From the NCBI GenBank assembly GCA_021769035.1, contig JAETTP010000010.1, positions 1 through 57,801 of the forward strand: 57,801 nt of DNA, read 5' to 3'. Source of the DNA: Bacillota bacterium (lineage in GTDB: Bacteria; Bacillota; Dehalobacteriia; UBA4068; UBA4997). The stretch's first letter is position 1, and every line of letters starts with the position of its first letter. The translations under genes and the position numbers were made by a program. Below, in pieces: positions 50,608 through 57,801 of this stretch. The notes under the pieces were generated by a model. It was not told where the DNA came from, ran no database searches, and was given only the letters and a program-made list of their open reading frames with translations.

Positions 50608-51054
50608 ATGAGAAGAAAAAAAACCAGCAAAACTAAACTGTTTTTCAAAATCCTAGGCTACACCCTGGTGACTGTCATTCTGCTTTCTATCGCCCTGACG
50701 GTTTACAGCGTGTTCGGCCCTAAGGAAGATTTCACCACGCCTATTATGGGCAACTACGCTATTATTAAGGAAAACTCCCGCTCAGCTTACATAATCAACA
50801 GCAAGAGCGCAACCCCAGAAACGCCGGTGGTGAAAAGCATCGTGATTTCCTATGCCACCAGCGGCAAATTTATCGCGGCGAAACAAACTGCCGTGCCGGA
50901 AACTGACGACATCAAACCGGATTACACCACCTACAACTACTGGCTGATTAACACGACCGACGACCAAATTTACGGCCCGCTAACCAGCGATGATGATTTT
51001 AACGCCAAATGCCAAGAGTTGCAACTGGACTTTCAGGAATGGTTGGGCACCTGA
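50608..51054 (+). CDS. Membrane-anchored protein, weakly DUF3997-like
   Basis: 148 residues. Very basic head (RRKKTSKTKLFFK), one helix at about 11-33, then an extracytoplasmic domain of about 110 residues with YWLINTTDDQIYGPLTSDDDF, which recalls DUF3997 proteins. Start at ATG 50608 (AAAGG upstream); TTG two codons earlier possible. Function unknown. Confidence 0.78.
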   Translation: MRRKKTSKTKLFFKILGYTLVTVILLSIALTVYSVFGPKEDFTTPIMGNYAIIKENSRSAYIINSKSATPETPVVKSIVISYATSGKFIAAKQTAVPETDDIKPDYTTYNYWLINTTDDQIYGPLTSDDDFNAKCQELQLDFQEWLGT

Positions 51055-51078
51055 TAAAACAAAAGCATAAGCCAACTT

Positions 51079-51110
51079 TTAATGCCGCCGCTTTCCAGCG
51101 TCGGCATTAA
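51079..51110. terminator. Hairpin between convergent genes
   Basis: 14-position stem with one mismatch, TTAATGCCG and CGGCATTAA at the ends, 4-base loop. No good T-run on either side; placed to serve both the 50608 gene and the antiporter gene. Confidence 0.65.
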
Positions 51111-51123
51111 CTATATTCAGCAC

Positions 51124-52053
51124 CTAGCGGCAAATCAGCCAAACGGTGTAAAGCAGATAAAGCCCCAGCAACACCGCGCCCTCCCGGCGGGAAATTTGGC
51201 CGTCGTTGCGGCAGAAAAACAAAGTCACCGCCGCCACTGCACATAGCAGCCCTATATCAACAAGCGCACCAGGTAGCACCGCAATCGGTGAAAGCGTGCA
51301 GGACAGCCCCAGGATAAACAGAATATTGAAAATATTGGAGCCCAGCACATTGCCCAAAGCCAGGCTGCTGTCGCCCTTGTAGGCAGCCATCACCGAGGTG
51401 GCTAACTCCGGCAGAGAAGTGCCGATAGCCACAATCGTCAAACCAATCAGCGTTTCACTCAGCCCCCAGGCCTTGGCAATATCCGTGGCGCTGTTCACCA
51501 CTAAATTGCCGCCCAGAATAACTGCCGCCAAACCAATCACCAGCCAGAAAAGCTGCTTAGGTAAACGTATCTCCTCCGCTTGCGGATCCTGATTCTCATT
51601 GCCGCCGCGGGCTCCTTTAAATAAAAGGAACATATAAACCGCAAAAAGCAACAATAAGAGCAGACCCTCCAAACGGCCAAGATATAAACTGTAGGCCAAA
51701 AACATCAGCAACAGGCTGGCGCCCAAATGCCAAAACAAATCCCGCCGCAACACAGCCGGCTCCACCAGCGCCGGCCGCAGCAAGGAGCTAATGCCAACCA
51801 CCGCCAACAAATTGAACATATTGGAACCCACAACATTGCTCAAAGCAATTTCATTACTGCCGGAAAAAGCAGCTGTAATACTAACTGCCGCTTCCGGCGC
51901 ACTGGTGCCCATCGCTACGATAGTTAAACCAATAATAAGACTAGGAATATGCAAAGCCCGCGCCAAAGCCGAAGCTGCATCCACAAACCAACCCGCGCCT
52001 TTAAGCAGCAAAACAAACCCCAACAGCAGGGTTAAATACATAGTCAAATTCAT
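51124..52053 (-). CDS. Calcium/sodium antiporter (YrbG/CaCA family)
   Basis: 309 residues, about ten membrane helices in two inverted halves. The paired alpha repeats are GTSAPEAAVSITAAFSG and GTSLPELATSVMAAYKG, each followed by a VVGSNMFN or VLGSNIFN helix. Expected Na+-driven Ca2+ export. AGGAAA before the ATG. Confidence 0.93.
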   Translation of the reverse strand: MNLTMYLTLLLGFVLLLKGAGWFVDAASALARALHIPSLIIGLTIVAMGTSAPEAAVSITAAFSGSNEIALSNVVGSNMFNLLAVVGISSLLRPALVEPAVLRRDLFWHLGASLLLMFLAYSLYLGRLEGLLLLLLFAVYMFLLFKGARGGNENQDPQAEEIRLPKQLFWLVIGLAAVILGGNLVVNSATDIAKAWGLSETLIGLTIVAIGTSLPELATSVMAAYKGDSSLALGNVLGSNIFNILFILGLSCTLSPIAVLPGALVDIGLLCAVAAVTLFFCRNDGQISRREGAVLLGLYLLYTVWLICR

Positions 52054-52073
52054 TCAGTTTTCCTACCATTCTC

Positions 52074-52913
52074 TTAAAGCATTTTCAGATACTTTTCAAA
52101 CATCACGCCTTCGCGCACCGGAAGCCCGGCCGCCGCCGTATCCTTGGCCGCCAAATAAACAAAGAAAGCGCTCTTCTCCAAGGCCGATTGCATATCCAAA
52201 CCGGCAAGCAGGGAACCGCACAAAACCGAAGCAAAAACGTCGCCAGCCCCATTGTAATAGGGCTCCACCGCGGGCTCCTCCACCCAGTAAAAATGGTTTT
52301 GGGAGGTATCAAAGGCCAGATTTGCCAACATTCCCGCCTTGGAGCGCACACCGGTCAGCACCACTTTGCCGGAGCCTAAGGAAGCCAGCTCTTTAACCAG
52401 CTTTAAGGCGGCAGTTTCGTCCAGCCTCTCCCCGCAATATTCCTTATCTAAAAGCAGGCAGGCTTCGGTGATGTTGGGCGTAATCACATCAGCCTGACTC
52501 ACCAGTTTTTTCATCGCCTGGCAAATTTCCGGCGTGCAGGTAATATAAGGCTTACCATTATCGCCCAAAACCGGGTCGACAAAAATCAGAGGTGTGGTTT
52601 CGCTCTCGCGGCGTTTCACCTCACGAATAAAATTGCTGACAATATCCGCTTGCTGAGCCGAACCTAAAAAGCCGGTGAAAACGGCCGCAAAATCCAAATC
52701 CAGCTTTTGCCATTCCGCCAGATAGGCCGGAATATGCTCGGTGAAATCACGGAACAGATAGCTTTCATAACCAGTATGGTTCGACAAAATGGCCGTCGGC
52801 AGCGGGCAGCACTGAAAGCCCATCACAGATAAAATCGGTATCGTCACCGTTAAGGAGCAACGGCCCAAACCGGATAAATCATTGATAGCAGCCACCTGGG
52901 GCGTTTTCTTCAT
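52074..52913 (-). CDS. Pyridoxamine/pyridoxal kinase (PfkB-type)
   Basis: 279 residues. Ribokinase-like fold: early INDLSGLGRCSLTVTIPIL, substrate loop, and the ATP/anion-hole motif YNGAGDVFASVLCGSLL with the catalytic Asp. Phosphorylates vitamin B6 vitamers for PLP salvage. AGGAGG before the ATG. Confidence 0.9.
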   Translation of the reverse strand: MKKTPQVAAINDLSGLGRCSLTVTIPILSVMGFQCCPLPTAILSNHTGYESYLFRDFTEHIPAYLAEWQKLDLDFAAVFTGFLGSAQQADIVSNFIREVKRRESETTPLIFVDPVLGDNGKPYITCTPEICQAMKKLVSQADVITPNITEACLLLDKEYCGERLDETAALKLVKELASLGSGKVVLTGVRSKAGMLANLAFDTSQNHFYWVEEPAVEPYYNGAGDVFASVLCGSLLAGLDMQSALEKSAFFVYLAAKDTAAAGLPVREGVMFEKYLKML

Positions 52914-52932
52914 AGTTATATCATCCTCCTAT

Positions 52933-53412
52933 TTATTGAACCGGCTCAAACTTGTAAGCCGGGGCGTCGCCCCAAAGGCGTTCCAAATTATAGTAATCGC
53001 GCTGTTCATCAGCAAAAATATGCACCACCAAAGAACCATAATCCAACAAAATCCACTCAGCCTCACGATAACCCTCTATGCGCAGCGGGCACAGGCCCTG
53101 CTCCGCCAGCTTTTCCTCAATATTATCGCTGATAGCTTTCAGCTGCGGCTTGTTGGAGCCGGACATTATCAAAAAGTAATCGGCCACAGATGACACCTCG
53201 CGCAAATCAATGCCCACAATATCCCGCGCCTTTTTAGCCCAGCCAAAAGCAGCGGCCGCCTTAATTAATTCATCAAGATTATCCGTATCCAAAGCAGCGG
53301 CAGCGGCTTCCTCCTCCAGCAGTTCACGGGTTTCCATGTCCCGATTGGGCGCAACAGTTTCCGTTGCGGCTTCCTGATTAAGCAAATCTTTCAAACTCTC
53401 TTTTTCAGTCAC
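52933..53412 (-). CDS. rsfS: Ribosome silencing factor RsfS with N-terminal extension
   Basis: 159 residues. The core (about 46-150, from DELIKAAAAFGWAKKARDIVG through ADYFLIMSGSNKPQLKAISDNIEE and LVHIFADEQRDYYNLERLW) is a normal RsfS that binds L14 and blocks subunit joining. The first 45 residues are an extra acidic, Ala/Glu-rich region. GTG start; AAGGAGTG is about 11 bases upstream, so a shorter protein is possible. Confidence 0.93.
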   Translation of the reverse strand: MTEKESLKDLLNQEAATETVAPNRDMETRELLEEEAAAAALDTDNLDELIKAAAAFGWAKKARDIVGIDLREVSSVADYFLIMSGSNKPQLKAISDNIEEKLAEQGLCPLRIEGYREAEWILLDYGSLVVHIFADEQRDYYNLERLWGDAPAYKFEPVQ

Positions 53413-53418
53413 TTTAAG

Positions 53419-54036
53419 TCAGCACTCCTTTTTATGTTTTTTTTTATAATAGGCCAAGGCTTCATAAGCCAATGGATGTACAAAATCATTTTTACTTTCC
53501 AAAAAATCAATCACACCCTGCATACAGGCGCAAACGCCCAGCTGTAAATCCTGCCAAACAGCCTGCCGAATGAATGCCAAATCCATAAAATTCCGGCCAG
53601 GCTCAATCAAATCGGCCACAAAAACCAGGCTTTCCAGCAGGGTCATCGCCGGCCGGCCCAGGGTATGCCAAAGGCAAGCGCCCTGCACCGCCTCCGTCAG
53701 CCGGGGATAATCCGCTTGCAGCTGGGCCAGCAAAACCGCCCCCGCCGGCGCATGCCAAAGCTGATGGTGTTGCCGCACCTCCACGTCGTCAGCCAAAGGC
53801 GATTCTTGCAGCAAAGCCAACATTTGCTCCTGCGGCAGTTCCTTGGCAATATCATGGCAAAGTCCGGCCAGATAAGCCTCCGCCGGGTCAGCGCCATATT
53901 TTTCCGCCAACAGCCGGGCCGTGTGGGCCACGCCCAGGGAATGAGTCAGGCGCTTCTCACCTATCCGACTGCGCACCAGCTCAAACTCCGGCGCATATTG
54001 CTTCAAATATAATTCGTCATCGTATATATCTTTCAA
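53419..54036 (-). CDS. yqeK: YqeK-type HD-domain diadenosine tetraphosphatase
   Basis: 205 residues. HD metal motif: RLTHSLGVAHTARLLAEKYG, LAGLCHDIAKE and HHQLWHAPAG. YqeK cleaves Ap4A symmetrically. TTG start at 54036 (AAGGAAG upstream) overlapping the nadD stop, as in the classic nadD-yqeK-rsfS order. Confidence 0.93.
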   Translation of the reverse strand: MKDIYDDELYLKQYAPEFELVRSRIGEKRLTHSLGVAHTARLLAEKYGADPAEAYLAGLCHDIAKELPQEQMLALLQESPLADDVEVRQHHQLWHAPAGAVLLAQLQADYPRLTEAVQGACLWHTLGRPAMTLLESLVFVADLIEPGRNFMDLAFIRQAVWQDLQLGVCACMQGVIDFLESKNDFVHPLAYEALAYYKKKHKKEC

Positions 54037-54641
54037 TTTTTTTCTTCCTTATATAAACCGTGTTTGTAAATATACATTTCCACCGTTTCCGGCAGCAGAT
54101 ACTTAATTGGCTCTCCCTGAGCCACCCGCCGCCGAATATCGCTGGAGGAGATAGCCAGGGCCGGCACCTCCATAAAAAACAGTTTAGCCGTCAGTTTTGG
54201 CGAAGCCTGAAAATCGTCCAGCCGATAGCCGGGCCGGGTAGCCGCGATAAAGCTGCAAAAATCCGTCAGCTCGTCAATCCGCCGCCATTGCATAATCTCC
54301 AGCACGGCGTCCGCGCCGGTGATGAAAAACAGCTCCGCCTCGTTGCCAAAATGCTGATGAAAAGCCAGCATCGTATCGTAGGTGTAGGAAATCTGCTCTC
54401 GCTTTTCCTCCCAATCAGAAACGACAAAATTCTGATTAGGCACCGTGGCCAGCAGGGTCATCAGCAAACGCTCCGCTGCTGGCGTCAGTTGATGTGATAG
54501 CTTATGCGGCGGCCGACCGGAGGGCACAAAAATCACCTGGTCCAGTTCAAAGCGGTGCCGGGCAGCCTCAGCTGTAACCAAATGGCCATAATGAATGGGG
54601 TCAAATGTGCCGCCCATAATACCAATCCGTTTTTTTTGCAC
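54033..54641 (-). CDS. nadD: Nicotinate-mononucleotide adenylyltransferase
   Basis: 202 residues; makes deamido-NAD from NaMN and ATP. Motifs GIMGGTFDPIHYGHL (HxGH) and AISSSDIRRRV (ISSTxIR) are both present. GGGGAGG lies near 54652-54658; GTG at 54641 or TTG at 54644 are the likely starts, since the GTG at 54650 is too close to the ribosome site. Confidence 0.95.
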   Translation of the reverse strand: MQKKRIGIMGGTFDPIHYGHLVTAEAARHRFELDQVIFVPSGRPPHKLSHQLTPAAERLLMTLLATVPNQNFVVSDWEEKREQISYTYDTMLAFHQHFGNEAELFFITGADAVLEIMQWRRIDELTDFCSFIAATRPGYRLDDFQASPKLTAKLFFMEVPALAISSSDIRRRVAQGEPIKYLLPETVEMYIYKHGLYKEEKN

Positions 54642-54688
54642 CAAAATCACCCTCCCCTAGGCTCCAAACCGCTGTTCTAAAGCTAATT

Positions 54689-56359
54689 TTAATTCATATA
54701 GCCCAAATAGCCATAATCCGCCGGATACTGCCGCCGCCGGAAGCCAGGGTCCACCGACCAGGCCGCCGCCACCGCCAAAACCAGCTTTTCGTCGGGAATA
54801 ACCGGCCGAAAGCCCGGCTGATATTTCTCGCGCATTTCGGTGATAAAAGCCGGGTTGATAGCAATTTCCTCCTCGGTGGGCTCGCCAACCAGCCAAATCA
54901 GCTCCTGCAATTCCGTGCTGTAGCCGTAAGCGCGAGCAATTTGGCCATCGCGGATACCAACCCAGCCGTGATTACCCAAGCCGCGCATCGTCGAGAAAAA
55001 GCAGGCATTGCCAAACTTACGGCAAATCTCCCGCAGCCAGGGGATATTCTCCGCCGAGCGGTTCATATCCGCCCGCTCCCACAGGGTTTTGCCAATAACC
55101 AGCACCCAACCGCCTAAAGATGGCGAAATAAACACCAAATTATTATCCGCATAGGCCTCTTTTAAACCAATCGTCCAGTTAGCCGATTGCACATTGTCCA
55201 GGCGCAGCTCCGCAATAACCTCCGACGGCTTAAAGCCGGGGATTGCCAGCCAAGCCATTTTGGGGCCAAAAGGAATAGGAGCCTCCGGCAGCAGCGTATC
55301 ACCAACGTCCTCCGCCGCCAGAGCCGATAAATCCGGCATTTGCCGCGCCTGCGTAGCGCTGGCCAAACCGGCCGCCTGATTGTTGATAAAGCCAAAATTA
55401 CTGGCAACCCCTGGTGGTATCCGCTGCAACTTGGGGGAATCTTCCTCCCCTGGATTGACAGAAGCGGATTGCGTCTCGGTTTCCGTCGCAGACGCGTTCG
55501 ACAATCGGTGCATACGGGTTCTTTCCAATTCCTCCGGCCCCAGCTCAGCCGCCGTTTCCGCCTCTGCCAAGGTGTTCTTCACCTGCAAAAGCCGAGTAGC
55601 CTCGTTATCATCCGGCAAAGGCTCCGCCTCCATTTCACGGGCTTCCTCCTCCTGCAAAATAGCCGCCGCCTGCTCCGGGGTAATTACTTGTGTCAACTCA
55701 TTATTATCAGCCGTTTCTGCTGCTTCTAAATCCTCATTTTCGGGCGTAACCAAATCAGACTCGGCAACGGCTTCAGAATTTTCAACCGCTGCGGCAGTTT
55801 CCGACGTTTCAGCTGCTTCCGCCTGCGCAACAGAATCAGCCGGCGTTTGCGGCGTCACCCCATAGCGCAGGGCCTCCAGCACGTTAGCGGCAGCTAAAGC
55901 GTCCGGGTCGGCCTCCAGCGCGTCCTTATTAAATTCCGCTGCGTCGGCAGCGTTCAAATCAGCCTTAATTCGGTCAATTGCTTCATTATAATCGGATTGC
56001 ACCGGCGGCGGCACCTCCTGGCCCTCCCAAAAGCTTTGGGAAAAGGAAGCCACCGTGCTAGCCGTTGCCAACGGCTGCGAAAATTCCGCCGTCCGCTCAA
56101 TAGCCTGCGGCTGCGCCTCGTCGTTTTCCTGCGCCGCATAATTGGCTGTTTCCGGCTCCAAACCGGGCAATTCCAGCTCCGCCAAAGGCGCGGCCGCCTC
56201 CATATCCGCGGCAGACAGTCCGTCCACCGTCGGGGCCAGCTCCAGCGGCGGCGCCGATTCCCGCACCGCCCTAGCGCCCCAAATTGCAAAGCCCAGCAAA
56301 CCAATAAACATTCCCAGCAAAACCACAGCCGGGCCAACAAACACCTCTAAATCAAACAC
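54689..56359 (-). CDS. Membrane-anchored acidic protein of unknown function
   Basis: About 556 residues. One membrane helix at about 9-28, then some 300 residues rich in Ala, Glu, Asp and Gln with few hydrophobics (probably disordered), and a folded C-terminal domain (about 365-556) with WERADMNRSAENIPWLREIC, NHGWVGIRDGQIARAYGYS, LVGEPTEEE and AVAAAWSVDPGFRRR. That C-terminal domain resembles a family seen in other bacteria, but I cannot name it. GTG start at 56359 fits the GGGGAGG site better than the TTG at 56365. Lies between obgE and nadD. Confidence 0.82.
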   Translation of the reverse strand: MFDLEVFVGPAVVLLGMFIGLLGFAIWGARAVRESAPPLELAPTVDGLSAADMEAAAPLAELELPGLEPETANYAAQENDEAQPQAIERTAEFSQPLATASTVASFSQSFWEGQEVPPPVQSDYNEAIDRIKADLNAADAAEFNKDALEADPDALAAANVLEALRYGVTPQTPADSVAQAEAAETSETAAAVENSEAVAESDLVTPENEDLEAAETADNNELTQVITPEQAAAILQEEEAREMEAEPLPDDNEATRLLQVKNTLAEAETAAELGPEELERTRMHRLSNASATETETQSASVNPGEEDSPKLQRIPPGVASNFGFINNQAAGLASATQARQMPDLSALAAEDVGDTLLPEAPIPFGPKMAWLAIPGFKPSEVIAELRLDNVQSANWTIGLKEAYADNNLVFISPSLGGWVLVIGKTLWERADMNRSAENIPWLREICRKFGNACFFSTMRGLGNHGWVGIRDGQIARAYGYSTELQELIWLVGEPTEEEIAINPAFITEMREKYQPGFRPVIPDEKLVLAVAAAWSVDPGFRRRQYPADYGYLGYMN

Positions 56360-56385
56360 AAGCAAGCCTCCCCTGCGCGCCCATT

Positions 56386-57678
56386 TTATTCGGCGTAATC
56401 GAACTCCCTATTGGCAATCTGCACCAAATCTCCGTCCTGCGCCCCAGCCTGACGCAACGCATCGTCTAGGCCAATTTTCGTCAGAATATTCTGCAAGCGG
56501 CGCAACGATTCCTCATGCTCCCAATCCGTCATCACAACCAGCTTTTCAATTTTGCTGCCGGACACTCGCCAAACGCCGTCCTCCTCCTGCGCAATCACAA
56601 ACTCCGGCTCCGCCGTCACCTTGGTGATTTTGCCCTCAGCCTCGTCACTCGTCAAGTCCATAGTTGGCGGCATTGGCATTGTCTGCAACATTTCAAACAC
56701 CTGATACATCAACTCGCGCAGGCCGTCGCCAGTCAGGGCGGAAATCTCGTAAAGCGGATAATCCACGCCGGCCTCGGCTAAATGCTGCTTAAAGTCCTGC
56801 AAATTTTGCGCCGCCTGCGGCATATCCATTTTATTAGCCAACAGCAGACGGGGGCGGGCCGCCAAATCCTGCCGATAAAGCGCCAGTTCCTTATTAATAA
56901 CGCCAAATTCCTCCCAAGGAGAAAGCTCGCCCAGGCCGCTCATATCAACCACCTGCAACAGCAGACGCGAACGCTCCACGTGCCGCAAAAAGCGGTGGCC
57001 CAGGCCCACGCCGTCGGCCGCGCCCTCAATCAGGCCTGGAATATCCGCTAACACAAAGCTTACGCCGGGCTCCAGATTAACCACGCCCAAATTGGGGTGC
57101 AGGGTGGTAAAAGGATAATCGGCAATCTTCGGCCGGCTGCCGGACACACGGGAAATAATGGTGCTTTTGCCGGCGTTCGGCAGGCCCACCAAGGCCGCGT
57201 CAGCCAGCAGCTTCAATTCCAGGCGCAGCCAGCGTTCCTCGCCCGGCTCGCCTTTTTCGGCAATCTCCGGGGCCCGGTTGCGGGCCGATTGAAAGCGGGC
57301 GTTGCCACGGCCGCCGCGGCCACCGCGGGCCACCACCACCCGCTGGTTTTTCTCCACAATATCCGCCAACAGCTCGCCGGTTTCCGCGTCGCGCACCAAA
57401 GTGCCCACCGGCACCTTGACAATCAGCGGTTCGCCATTTTTGCCGTGCATATTTTTGCGCATACCGTTTTCGCCGCGCTGGGCCTTGTAATGCTGACGAT
57501 ACTTAAAATCAACCAGCGTAGTCAGGCTCTCGTCCGCCACAAAAACAATATCCGCACCCTTGCCGCCGTCGCCGCCGGAGGGGCCGCCCAACGGCACATA
57601 CTTCTCCCGCCGAAAGGTGACAATGCCGTCGCCGCCGTCGCCGGCTTTCACATATATTTTCACATAATCATAAAACAT
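56386..57678 (-). CDS. obgE: Obg-family GTPase (ObgE/CgtA)
   Basis: 430 residues. Glycine-rich Obg domain (1-157: MFYDYVKIYVKAGDGGDG, RGGRGGRGNARFQSARNRAPE), the G domain with P-loop GLPNAGKST (about 163-171), DIPGLIEGA switch II and NKMD, and a C-terminal OCT domain ending in YAE. Acts in 50S maturation and stress control. GGAG lies before the ATG. Confidence 0.97.
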   Translation of the reverse strand: MFYDYVKIYVKAGDGGDGIVTFRREKYVPLGGPSGGDGGKGADIVFVADESLTTLVDFKYRQHYKAQRGENGMRKNMHGKNGEPLIVKVPVGTLVRDAETGELLADIVEKNQRVVVARGGRGGRGNARFQSARNRAPEIAEKGEPGEERWLRLELKLLADAALVGLPNAGKSTIISRVSGSRPKIADYPFTTLHPNLGVVNLEPGVSFVLADIPGLIEGAADGVGLGHRFLRHVERSRLLLQVVDMSGLGELSPWEEFGVINKELALYRQDLAARPRLLLANKMDMPQAAQNLQDFKQHLAEAGVDYPLYEISALTGDGLRELMYQVFEMLQTMPMPPTMDLTSDEAEGKITKVTAEPEFVIAQEEDGVWRVSGSKIEKLVVMTDWEHEESLRRLQNILTKIGLDDALRQAGAQDGDLVQIANREFDYAE

Positions 57679-57801
57679 TAATTATTCTCCATATTAAAGA
57701 TAATCATACGATATTATAATTCTACCTTATCACAACAAGCCAGAAGAATATCTAAGTTCAATCTGCACCTATGGCTTAATTTTGCTAAGCAATTCTATTA
57801 T
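57679..57801 (-). promoter_or_regulatory. Upstream region of obgE
   Basis: AT-rich. Minus strand has a TATAAT (57713-57718) that could serve as a -10, 35 bases before the start codon, but no matching -35. No gene seen before the window edge. Confidence 0.4.

Noticed and set aside
1-57801. tRNA, rRNA, prophage and transposase genes
   Set aside because: I looked for cloverleaf-type blocks, integrase or transposase motifs and phage structural proteins on both strands and saw none.

Overview
The window looks like chromosomal core DNA from an anaerobic, endospore-forming Gram-positive bacterium of the Bacillota, most likely class Clostridia. The evidence is a complete spoIIIAA-AH operon, a PASTA-domain Ser/Thr kinase with its PP2C phosphatase, IreB, Asp23/AmaP, a class B sortase, a flavodiiron protein, and Shine-Dalgarno sites of the AGGAGG type. 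The DNA is GC-rich (roughly mid-50s percent by eye) with AT-rich promoters. Several starts are TTG or GTG, and infC has the rare ATT start. I see no prophage, transposase, CRISPR array, tRNA or rRNA.

Layout. 1-7061 (minus): def, fmt, Zn-peptidase, rsmB, rlmN, prpC, prkC (prkC runs off the left edge). 7155-9978 (minus): LCP protein, ylmH, rlmB. 10148-13869 (plus): alaS, ireB, ruvX, DUF1292. 13922-18003 (minus): an unrecognised protein, an MBL hydrolase, nusB, DUF2273, amaP, asp23. 18098-23445 (minus): spoIIIAA to spoIIIAH. 23566-26325 (minus): a DUF4240/zinc-ribbon protein and a three-part flavodiiron fusion. 26519-32434 (plus): a secreted transglutaminase-like protein, then a compact type IV pilus-like operon (PilC-like, four small membrane-anchored proteins, PilT-like ATPase) ending in a class B sortase. 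32463-34131 (minus): bioD and bioB behind a BirA-type operator. 34233-35843 (minus): a copper-amine-oxidase-N-type secreted protein and a sugar acetyltransferase. 35952-37550 (plus): small membrane protein, nitroreductase, HAD phosphatase. 37712-46161 (minus): pheS, pheT, U32 peptidase, mutS2. 46305-48555 (minus): infC, rpmI, rplT, a TrmH-type methyltransferase and a 36-residue YqzL-like gene. 48953-57678 (minus, apart from one plus-strand gene at 50608): degV, DUF4180, Na/Ca antiporter, pyridoxamine kinase, rsfS, yqeK, nadD, an acidic membrane protein, obgE.

Themes. Most genes serve translation and ribosome assembly (two tRNA synthetase loci, four RNA methyltransferases, initiation factor, two ribosomal proteins, RsfS, Obg), envelope signalling and sporulation. 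The items that most deserve follow-up are the sortase-linked, PilB-less pilus-like operon; a dispersed intergenic repeat with changing hairpins (three copies, one directly behind a promoter); and two divergent promoter pairs built back-to-back, one sharing a single palindromic -35 hexamer. Small or start-deciding details recovered by reading intergenic DNA include the YqzL-like gene, the infC ATT start, the bioB start fixed by its operator, and the infC leader with an attenuator-like terminator.
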